Assembly (NCBI RefSeq): GCF_001425045.1
Contig: NZ_LMDJ01000001.1
Coordinates: 621,859 to 685,858, forward strand
DNA length: 64,000 bases
Direction: 5' to 3'
From: Massilia sp. Root351
GTDB taxonomy: Bacteria > Pseudomonadota > Gammaproteobacteria > Burkholderiales > Burkholderiaceae_D
Shown: piece by piece, positions 56,145 through 64,000 of the stretch
Numbering within the stretch: position 1 is the first letter of the stretch
How the letters are laid out: each line of letters begins with the position of its first letter
Notes under the pieces: generated by a model
Databases searched by the model: none
What the model saw: only the letters and a program-made list of their open reading frames with translations
Told to the model about the DNA's origin: nothing
Position numbers and translations under genes: made by a program

Positions 56145-57224
56145 ATGCAAGCGATCGTAGAGCAATTCCGTAACCAGGTGCTCGCTGCCGTCGAGGCGGG
56201 AACGCCTTTGCGCGTGCGCGGCGGCGGCAGCAAGGACTGGTATGGCAACGCGGCCATGGACCCGGCTGCGCCGGGCGCGCTGCTCGATACCCGCGCTTAC
56301 ACCGGGGTGGTGGACTACGAGCCGACCGAACTGGTGATCACGGTGCGCTGCGGCACGCCGCTGGCCGAGGTGGAGGCACTGCTGGCCGCCAACGGCCAGA
56401 TGCTGGCGTTCGAGCCGCCGCGCTTGGGCGCCGGGTCGACCATCGGCGGGGTGGTGGCAAGCGGCCTGGCCGGGCCGCGCCGCGCCAGCGCCGGCGGCGT
56501 GCGGGACTTCGTGCTGGGCGCCAAGCTCATGGACGGCAAGGGCGAGGTGCTGAACTTCGGCGGGCAGGTGATGAAGAACGTGGCGGGCTACGATGTTTCG
56601 CGCCTGCTGGCCGGCTCGATGGGCACGCTGGGATTGATACTGGAGGTGTCGCTCAAGGTGCTGCCACTGCCGGTATGCGAAGCCGCGCTGCGTTTCGAAT
56701 TGGGCGAGATCGATGCGCTGCGGCGCCTGAATGAGTGGGCCGGGCAGCCTTTGCCGCTGTCGGCCAGTTGCTGGCACCGGGGCGTGCTGACGCTGCGGCT
56801 GTCGGGTGCGGAGGCAGCGGTGCGCGCGGCATTGGCGCGCATGGACGGTGCGCGCGTCCCTGATGGCGAAGCGGCGGCGTTCTGGGCCAGCCTGCGCGAC
56901 CAGTCGCACGGCCACTTCAATGGTGGCGCCCTGTGGCGGCTGTCGGTGCCGCCAGCGGCCAGCTCCATCATCCTGAAAGGCGAGCAGCTGATCGAATGGG
57001 GCGGCGCGCAGCGCTGGCTGAAAGTGGACGCGGCGCCCACCGCCGATACGGCGCAGGATGTCCGCCGCACGGTGGCGGCGGCGGGCGGCCACGCCACGCT
57101 GTTCCGCGCCGATGACAAACGTGCCGGCGCGTTTCATCCGCCGGCGTCCGCCGTGGCGAAGATCAACCAGCGCCTGAAGCAGGCCTTCGATCCGGCCGGT
57201 ATCTTCAACCCCGGCCGCATGTAG
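56145..57224 (+). CDS. glcE: Glycolate oxidase subunit GlcE
   Basis: A 359-residue second FAD-binding subunit, shorter than GlcD. It begins MQAIVEQFRNQVLAAVEAGT and has RVRGGGSKDWYG, LGAGSTIGGVVASGLAGPRR and VMKNVAGYDVSRLLAGSMGT, the GlcE motifs, and the C-terminal AFDPAGIFNPGRM found at the end of the family. It starts 10 bases after the glcD stop with CGGAG upstream, and glcF follows 11 bases later. Complete and conventional. Confidence 0.95.
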   Translation: MQAIVEQFRNQVLAAVEAGTPLRVRGGGSKDWYGNAAMDPAAPGALLDTRAYTGVVDYEPTELVITVRCGTPLAEVEALLAANGQMLAFEPPRLGAGSTIGGVVASGLAGPRRASAGGVRDFVLGAKLMDGKGEVLNFGGQVMKNVAGYDVSRLLAGSMGTLGLILEVSLKVLPLPVCEAALRFELGEIDALRRLNEWAGQPLPLSASCWHRGVLTLRLSGAEAAVRAALARMDGARVPDGEAAAFWASLRDQSHGHFNGGALWRLSVPPAASSIILKGEQLIEWGGAQRWLKVDAAPTADTAQDVRRTVAAAGGHATLFRADDKRAGAFHPPASAVAKINQRLKQAFDPAGIFNPGRM

Positions 57225-57235
57225 ACTCCGATACC

Positions 57236-58477
57236 ATGCAAACCAACCTGGCAGACTTCATCAAGAACACGCGCGAAGGCGACGAGGCCGAGGCCATCCT
57301 GCGCGCCTGCGTGCATTGCGGCTTTTGCACCGCCACCTGTCCCACCTACCAGCTGCTGGGCGATGAGCTCGATGGCCCGCGCGGCCGCATCTACCTGATC
57401 AAGCAGGTGCTGGAAGGCGCGCCCGTGACGCAGAAAACGCAGACCCACCTGGACCGCTGCCTGACCTGCCGCAACTGCGAGAGCACCTGTCCGTCCGGCG
57501 TGCAGTACGGCCGCCTGGCCGACATCGGCCGCAAGGTGGTCGAGCAGCGCGTGCAGCGGCCGCTGGCCGAGCGCGTGAAACGCTACGTGCTGAAAGAAGC
57601 ATTGCCGCGCCGCTGGCTGTTCGAGCCGGCGCTGGCCATGGGGCGCCTGTTCAAGCCGGTGCTCTCGCCGGCGCTGCAGGACAAGCTGCCGCCGGCCGCG
57701 GCTGCGGGGCGCAGGCCTGCGCGCAGCCATGCGCGCAGGATGCTGGTGCTGGAAGGCTGTGTGCAGCCGGGCATGGCGCCCAACATCAACGCCGCCACGG
57801 CGCGCGTGCTGGATGCGCTGGGCGTGCAGCTGGTCGCCGCGCGCAAGGCGGGCTGCTGCGGCGCGTTGCGCTACCACCTGAATGAGCAGGAGGGGGGGCT
57901 GGACGACATGCGCCGCAATATCGATGCGTGGTGGCCCTACGTTGCCGGAGATGCCGCGCCGGTCGAGGCCATCGTGATGACAGCTTCCGGCTGCGGCGTC
58001 ACCGTCAAGGAGTACGGCCATCTGCTGGCGCACGACCCCGCCTATGCCGAGAAGGCGCGCCGCGTGTCGGCGCTGACCAGGGACCTGAGCGAGGTGATGC
58101 CGGAGTTCGAGGCGGAGCTGGCGCAACGCATGCGGGGCCGCATCGCCGAGCGGGTGGCCTTCCATCCGCCTTGCACCCTGCAGCACGGGCAGCAGATACG
58201 CGGCAAGGTGGAAGGCGTGCTGCGCGCCGTGGGCGTGGAGGTGGTGCTGTGCGCGGACAGCCATCTGTGCTGCGGCTCGGCTGGCACCTATTCGATGCTG
58301 CAGCCGGAGCTGTCGATGCAGCTGCGCGAGCGCAAGCTGGAGAACCTGGCGGCCACCGGCGCGAAGAAGATCGTGTCGGCCAATATCGGTTGCCTTACGC
58401 ACCTGCAGTCCGGCACCGAAACGCCGGTGCAGCACTGGATAGAACTGATCGATCAGGCGCTGGGCAAGCTGGCGTAG
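57236..58477 (+). CDS. glcF: Glycolate oxidase iron-sulfur subunit GlcF
   Basis: A 413-residue iron-sulfur subunit that passes electrons from GlcDE to the respiratory chain. Two [4Fe-4S] motifs are seen: CVHCGFCTATCP (about residues 25-36) and CLTCRNCESTCPSG (about 75-88). Two CCG-type motifs follow in the C-terminal part: GCCGALRYHLNEQEGG and LCCGSAGTYSMLQPE. The last 25 bases overlap the convergent GGDEF-EAL gene, so their 3' ends are fused. Nothing missing. Confidence 0.95.
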   Translation: MQTNLADFIKNTREGDEAEAILRACVHCGFCTATCPTYQLLGDELDGPRGRIYLIKQVLEGAPVTQKTQTHLDRCLTCRNCESTCPSGVQYGRLADIGRKVVEQRVQRPLAERVKRYVLKEALPRRWLFEPALAMGRLFKPVLSPALQDKLPPAAAAGRRPARSHARRMLVLEGCVQPGMAPNINAATARVLDALGVQLVAARKAGCCGALRYHLNEQEGGLDDMRRNIDAWWPYVAGDAAPVEAIVMTASGCGVTVKEYGHLLAHDPAYAEKARRVSALTRDLSEVMPEFEAELAQRMRGRIAERVAFHPPCTLQHGQQIRGKVEGVLRAVGVEVVLCADSHLCCGSAGTYSMLQPELSMQLRERKLENLAATGAKKIVSANIGCLTHLQSGTETPVQHWIELIDQALGKLA

Positions 58478-61014
58478 GGGATGCTGGGAGCGCCGCTCAT
58501 GCCGTCGACCGGCAGCAGGGCGGCGCGCTGCCAGGCGGGCGTGGCGGCGAAGCTGGCGGTCCACGGCAGCACCTCGCCGGCCGGCATCGGGCGCGCGATG
58601 CCGTAGCCTTGCGCCAGCTCGCAGCCCAGGCGCATCAGCTGGGCGCCGTGTTCCACCGTCTCGACGCCCTCCGCGATCACGCTGCGGTTGAAGGCGCGTG
58701 CCAGGCCGATGACGGCCGACACCAGGTGCAGGTCGTCGCGGTCGACCAGCATGTTGCGCACGAAGCTCTGGTCTATCTTCAGCACTTCGGCAGGCAGGCG
58801 CTTCAGGTAGGACATGGACGAGTAGCCGGTGCCGAAATCGTCCAGCGCGAAGCGGATGCCGAGCGCTTGGCATTCCAGCATGATGGCGCGCACGTGGCCG
58901 ATGTCCGCCAGCGCCGACGATTCCAGTATCTCCAGCTCCAGCATGCGCGGCGGCACGCCGGGAAATTCGGCCAGGATGGCGGTCAGGCGCGGCACGAAGT
59001 CGGTGCGCTGGAAATGGCGCGCGGCGATGTTGACGCTCACCACCCAGTCCGGATGGCTGGCGCGCCACAGTTCCAGCTGGCGCAGCGCGTGGCGCAGCAC
59101 CATGTCGCCGATTTCCACGATCAGGTCGGTATGCTCGACCACCGGCAGGAACTCCATCGGCCCGACGATGCCGCGCTGCGGATGGCGCCAGCGCAGCAGC
59201 GCCTCCATGCCGATGATGCGGCCGGCGCGCATGTCCAGCTTGGGCTGGTAGTACAGGCACAACTCCTCGGCGCGCAGCGCGGCGCGGATTTCGGTGCGGC
59301 GGTTGTGGTGCGTGCGCACCTGCTCGTCCAGGTGCACATCGAAATAGTGTACCTTGTTGCGGCCGGTGAGCTTGGCCTGGTACAGCGCCTGGTCGGCGTG
59401 GCGCAGCAGGTTGTCGGCGCTGATGTCGCCGCCCTGGTAGATCGTGACGCCGGCGCTGGCCGGCACCGACAGCGTCTGCGTCTCGCAATGGTAAGGGCGG
59501 GCCAGCAGCGCGAGCAGCTGCGCCAGCGTGTGCTCGACGGCGGCCTGGTCGGGCTGGTCCGGCAGCAGCAGCACGAATTCGTCCCCGCCCAGGCGCGCGG
59601 CGTAGTGGCGCGGACCGGCGAAGCTGTGCAGGCGGCCGGCTGCCTGCTTGAGGATTTCATCGCCCAGCGCGTGGCCGCCGCGCTCATTCACCTGCTGGAA
59701 GTGGTCCAGGTCCAGCATGCACACGGCCAGCATGGCGTTGTGCTCTTTGGCCAGTTCCAGTTCATGCTCGAAGCGGGCCGCCAGCGCGCTGCGGTTGGGC
59801 AGGCCGGTCAGCAGGTCGTGCTGGCTTTGCCAGGACATTTGCTGGATCAGCTGCTTCTTCTCGCTCACGTCGCGGAACACCAGCACTATCCCTTGTACGC
59901 CCGCCTGCGCCGCAGCGGACAGCCGCGCCGCGCCGCCGTCCCCGTTGCGCCGGATGGGCGCGATCGTGTATTCGATGACGAAGCTGGCGCCGGATGGCTG
60001 GCGCAGGGTCTGGTTCTTGGCGCGCACCACGGCGCCGCCGGCGTAGATGCTCTGCATGGTGCGCTTCAGCGCCTGGTGGCCGAAGTTGTTGGCCAGCGTG
60101 AACACCGCTTGCAGCTGCCTGCCGCGCGCCTGCTCTTCGCCATAGCCGGTGAGCTGCTGCGCCGCTTCGTTCATGCTGCCGATGCGGCCGTCGAGGCCGA
60201 TCACGATGACGGCGTCGCCGATCGACGACAGCGTGACCTCGATGCGTTCCTTCTGTTCCTGCAGCGAGTGCACCAGCGCCTGCACCTGGCTGGCCATGCT
60301 GTTGAAGGTGGTGGCCATGGCGCGCGCCTCGGGCGAGCCGCTGACCGGCATGCGCATGCCAAGGTCGCCGTTCTGGAAGCGGCCGGTGGCGCTTTCGAGG
60401 CGCAGCTGCATGCGCCGGTTGAGGTAAATCAGCAGGCCTAGCAGTACGTAGATGGTGACGATGTTTACCGCCGAGATGGCCGCTTGCTGGCGCAGCGCGC
60501 GCCATACGCGGTTCAGCGGCTGGGTGGGATGGAACCACAGCGACAGCGTGCCGGGGGCGAGGCCGGGGCCCGCGCCGCCGGGGCCCGCGCCAACCTCGTG
60601 CAGCGGCACGCGCAGCTTGAGGTACAGCGGTTCGATGGCGGTGACCCTGCCCAGCCAGGAAGGATGGGCCAGGTCCGGCAGCGGCGCCGCGCCGGCCGAG
60701 CTGGTGGCGTTGCCGCCGTGTTCCCAGCGCACCATCGCCAGGTCGGGATCGTGCGCGGCGGCGCCGGCCAGCAATGCGGCAATGGCCAGCTGGTTGCGTT
60801 CGCGCTGCAAAGGCTTGAGGGCGGCCGCCAGGTACTGGCTCAATTGCTGCGCTTCGATTTCGTAGCGCTGGCGCGCGGCGGCCGATTCGGATTCGGTCAT
60901 CAGCGTATAGCGCACGCTGACAATGACGGTTACTAGCAACAAGATAGGGACGAAGAGCCTGGCATAGATTCCCATGCGCATCCACAATGACAGCAATTTC
61001 CCCAACAGTGGCAT
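58453..61014 (-). CDS. Membrane PAS-GGDEF-EAL cyclic-di-GMP protein
   Basis: An 853-residue inner-membrane signalling protein. Order: TM1 (about 20-40), a periplasmic sensor region, TM2 (about 190-212), HAMP, a PAS domain (about 270-390, SIGDAVIVIGLDGRIGSMNE), a GGDEF domain with intact LGGDEFVLLLP near residue 476, and an EAL domain with GMEALLRW near 603, VSVNIAARHF, ALDDFGTGYSS, KIDQSFV and AEGVET. Both catalytic motifs are complete, so it may make or break c-di-GMP; no RxxD inhibitory site is seen before GGDEF (GPRH stands there). The two-component genes for the same messenger lie just upstream, 72 bases away. Confidence 0.93.
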   Translation of the reverse strand: MPLLGKLLSLWMRMGIYARLFVPILLLVTVIVSVRYTLMTESESAAARQRYEIEAQQLSQYLAAALKPLQRERNQLAIAALLAGAAAHDPDLAMVRWEHGGNATSSAGAAPLPDLAHPSWLGRVTAIEPLYLKLRVPLHEVGAGPGGAGPGLAPGTLSLWFHPTQPLNRVWRALRQQAAISAVNIVTIYVLLGLLIYLNRRMQLRLESATGRFQNGDLGMRMPVSGSPEARAMATTFNSMASQVQALVHSLQEQKERIEVTLSSIGDAVIVIGLDGRIGSMNEAAQQLTGYGEEQARGRQLQAVFTLANNFGHQALKRTMQSIYAGGAVVRAKNQTLRQPSGASFVIEYTIAPIRRNGDGGAARLSAAAQAGVQGIVLVFRDVSEKKQLIQQMSWQSQHDLLTGLPNRSALAARFEHELELAKEHNAMLAVCMLDLDHFQQVNERGGHALGDEILKQAAGRLHSFAGPRHYAARLGGDEFVLLLPDQPDQAAVEHTLAQLLALLARPYHCETQTLSVPASAGVTIYQGGDISADNLLRHADQALYQAKLTGRNKVHYFDVHLDEQVRTHHNRRTEIRAALRAEELCLYYQPKLDMRAGRIIGMEALLRWRHPQRGIVGPMEFLPVVEHTDLIVEIGDMVLRHALRQLELWRASHPDWVVSVNIAARHFQRTDFVPRLTAILAEFPGVPPRMLELEILESSALADIGHVRAIMLECQALGIRFALDDFGTGYSSMSYLKRLPAEVLKIDQSFVRNMLVDRDDLHLVSAVIGLARAFNRSVIAEGVETVEHGAQLMRLGCELAQGYGIARPMPAGEVLPWTASFAATPAWQRAALLPVDGMSGAPSIPYASLPSA

Positions 61015-61047
61015 AGGTTTCCGTCCAGCCTTAAATCATTCCTAGTC

Positions 61048-61075
61048 ACATTATTACGTAAAAGTCATGGCGCAA
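61048..61075 (-). promoter_or_regulatory. Weak promoter candidate for the GGDEF-EAL gene
   Basis: On the minus strand TTGCGC (61075-61070) and TAATGT (61053-61048) are 16 bases apart, in an AT-rich 72-base gap. The match is moderate. If real, the GGDEF-EAL gene can be expressed apart from the HD-GYP and kinase genes upstream. Confidence 0.35.
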
Positions 61076-61086
61076 CCCCGATTATT

Positions 61087-62078
<992 letters not shown>

Positions 62079-62082
<4 letters not shown>

Positions 62083-64000
62083 GGTGTGCTCCCGGCCGGC
62101 GCCGGCAGGCAGGACGCCAGCAGCGCCTGCAGCCGCGCGTGGGCCGCGCTGAAATCGAAATCGTCTATCGCTTGCTGCAGTTCCCGCAGGCGCTGTGGCG
62201 GGACATGCGACGCCAGTGCTTGTGCCAATTGTTCCATAGCGGCTTCGTCGAAGGCGCCACTGTCGATGGAGCGCTGCAGGGTGGCGCCCAGGCGCTGCAC
62301 CAGCGCTTCATCGAGCGGTGCGTGCGGTTCCGGGCCGGGGGCTGCGGCGGGTGCGGCGGTGGTGGCGGCCGCGCCGGCAGCCGCAGCGGTGCCAGCGGTG
62401 GCGGTGGCGTTGGCGAGCAGGAGGTCGATGGCCGCGATGGCTTCGGCCAGGCGCTGCTCCACCGCGTCCAGCAGCGGCGCTGCCGTGGCCGGCGCCGCCA
62501 CCGCGCTGCCGCGCCACGCTTGTTCGAGACGGTCCAGCGTTGCGGCCAGCTGCTCCAGCCCCAGGTTGCCGGCCGCGCCCTTGAGCTGGTGCGCCAGTGC
62601 CGCGGCGGCGGCGAAGCTTGCCTGGCCGGCGCCATCGGCGGCATCGGCGAGGCCGGCGCCCAGCCGCCGCAGTTCGCCGGTGGCGCCCGCGCGGTCGGCG
62701 GCGAAGCTGCGCAGCGCGCGGTGATACGCGCGCTCCTCGCCGGCCCAGCGGTGCAGCGCGTGCTGGTGGTTCAGCACTTGCAGCAGGGTTTCCGGGCCGC
62801 TGGCCTGGGTTTGCTCGTCAATGGCGATACCCAGCACCATGGCCAGTTCGCGGCCCAGCACGTGCATGTCCACCGGCTTGGGCGCGAAGCCCTCCATGCC
62901 TGCCGCATTGGTGGCCTCGCGGTCTTTTTCCAGCACGCTGGCGGTCATGGCGATGATGGGCACGCGCGGGCGGCCGCGCTGCGCTTCCTGCGCGCGGATG
63001 CGGCGCGTCGCTTCCAGGCCGTCCATGCCCGGCATCTGCACATCCATCAGGATCACGTCGAAGCGGCCTTCGGCGGCCAGCTGCACCGCGATGGCGCCGT
63101 CGCTGGCGCCGGTGATGCTGTGGCCCTGCTTGCCCAGCAAGAGGGTGAGCAATTCCAGGTTTTGCGGCACGTCGTCGGCCGCCAGGATGTTCAGCGGCGG
63201 CAGCTTGATGCACGGCGCCGCGCGCTGCTGCGCCGGCTGGCTGAGCGCGGCCGTCATCGGCAGCACCACGTGGAAGGCGCTGCCGTGGCCCTCGGTGCTG
63301 GTGGCCCAGATCTGGCCGCCCATCAGTTCGGCCAGCTGCTTGCAGATGGTGGTGCCCAGCCCCGTGCCGCCGAAACGCCGGTTCATCGACGCGTCGGCCT
63401 GGGTGAAGGGTTCGAAAATGGCGGCCAGGCGGCTGGCCGGAATGCCGATGCCGGTGTCGCTGACGATGAAGTGCACGCAGTCGCCGTCCGGCCCGTTCTC
63501 GCGCGCCACCGCCAGCGTGACGTTGCCCTGGGCGGTGAACTTGATGGCGTTGCCCAGCAAATTGCTCAGCACCTGGCGCACCCGCAGCTCGTCGCCGTGC
63601 AGGCTGTGCGGCATGGCCGGATCGTAGGCGATCGACAGCTTCAGCCCTTTCGCGCCGGCGTTGCTGCCCATGGTGGAGGACAGCTCGTCGATCAGGGCCA
63701 GCAGGTTGTAGTCGGCCAGCTCCAGTTCCACCGCGCCCTTGTCCAGCTTGGCCGTGTCGAGGATTTCGTTGAGCAGGCGCAGCAGCGAGCGCGCCGAGTT
63801 GCGCACCGTGTTCAGGTGGCGCCGCTGGTCGCTGGCCAGTTCGCCCTGCAGCAGCACGTCGGTGAAGCCGAGGATGGAATTCATCGGGGTACGGATCTCG
63901 TGGCTCATGTTGGCCAGGAAGGCGGCGCGCGCGGCGGCGGCCTGCTCGGCGCGCTCCTTGGCCGCGCGCAGCTCCTCTTCCATGGTGCGGCGGCCGCTGA
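62079..64000 (-). CDS. Hybrid histidine kinase with REC and HPt domains (5' end outside window)
   Basis: The C-terminal 640 or so residues of a larger kinase; the frame is open to base 64000 with no sure start. An ATG at 63983 is in frame but sits in the middle of a coiled-coil linker, so the gene almost certainly begins further right. Visible in order: HisKA (ANMSHEIRTPMNSILGFTDV), HATPase_c (NLLGNAIKFTAQG, GTGLGTTICKQLAELMGG), REC (ILAADDVPQNLELLTLLLGK, ILMDVQMPGMDGLEATRRI) and HPt (ALAHQLKGAAGNLGLEQL, with the phospho-His). It is a four-step phosphorelay with a terminal HPt, feeding the overlapping HD-GYP response regulator. Confidence 0.93.

Overview
The window is ordinary, gene-dense, GC-rich bacterial chromosome, almost entirely protein-coding on both strands. 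Gene content and order point to a betaproteobacterium of the Burkholderiales, most likely Oxalobacteraceae (Massilia/Duganella/Janthinobacterium type). The pointers are ybeZ-ybeY, mutL-miaA, queG against tsaE-amiC, thrB-DUF2782 against polA, xseB-ispA-dxs, a BPSS1780-family membrane protein, and scattered GGGGTCAG palindromes that I associate from memory with this family. I see no rRNA, CRISPR array, insertion sequence or prophage.

Layout. 1-6.8 kb: ybeY (cut by the left edge) and ybeZ, two small proteins (one HTH), an HDOD signalling pair, an orphan sensor kinase, DUF1697 and DUF3224 genes and a 58-residue membrane protein. 6.8-13.6 kb: a LysR/MFS divergent pair, an MHS-type MFS carrier, a ChaN-like lipoprotein with a thioredoxin-like protein, and an alpha/beta hydrolase facing a CGNR zinc-finger regulator. 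13.7-26.1 kb: the most distinctive block. It holds an outer-membrane porin, the urea ABC transporter urtABCDE, a LuxR-type response regulator, a very large fusion of an NCS1-type permease with a hybrid histidine kinase, an HD hydrolase, and cyanase under a textbook sigma-54 promoter. 26.1-42.5 kb: two identical tRNA-Met genes, miaA, mutL, a periplasmic cyclophilin, DedA, alpha-carbonic anhydrase, a mutarotase-like protein, amiC-tsaE, queG, BPSS1780, thrB, DUF2782, polA and a dienelactone hydrolase. 42.6-47.2 kb: a ZIP metal transporter whose best start codon is ATC, a RelE/ParE-type toxin-antitoxin pair, and a sulfurtransferase/DMT/Rieske oxygenase operon. 47.2-58.5 kb: xseB-ispA-dxs, gamma-carbonic anhydrase, an M48 peptidase, an SGNH hydrolase facing a LysR regulator, a PduO-type adenosyltransferase and glcDEF. 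58.5-64 kb: a cyclic-di-GMP block of GGDEF-EAL protein, HD-GYP response regulator and HPt-containing hybrid kinase (cut by the right edge).

How genes work together. The 13.7-26.1 kb block reads as a nitrogen-scavenging unit. The porin admits small amides or urea, UrtABCDE imports urea, and cyanase would remove cyanate, which forms spontaneously from urea, releasing ammonium. The sigma-54 promoter ties cyanase to nitrogen limitation. The permease-kinase and its overlapping LuxR regulator sit between the two and are probably the sensor for the block; its ligand is unknown. No urease is in the window. mutL-miaA, xseB-ispA-dxs and glcDEF are conventional operons.
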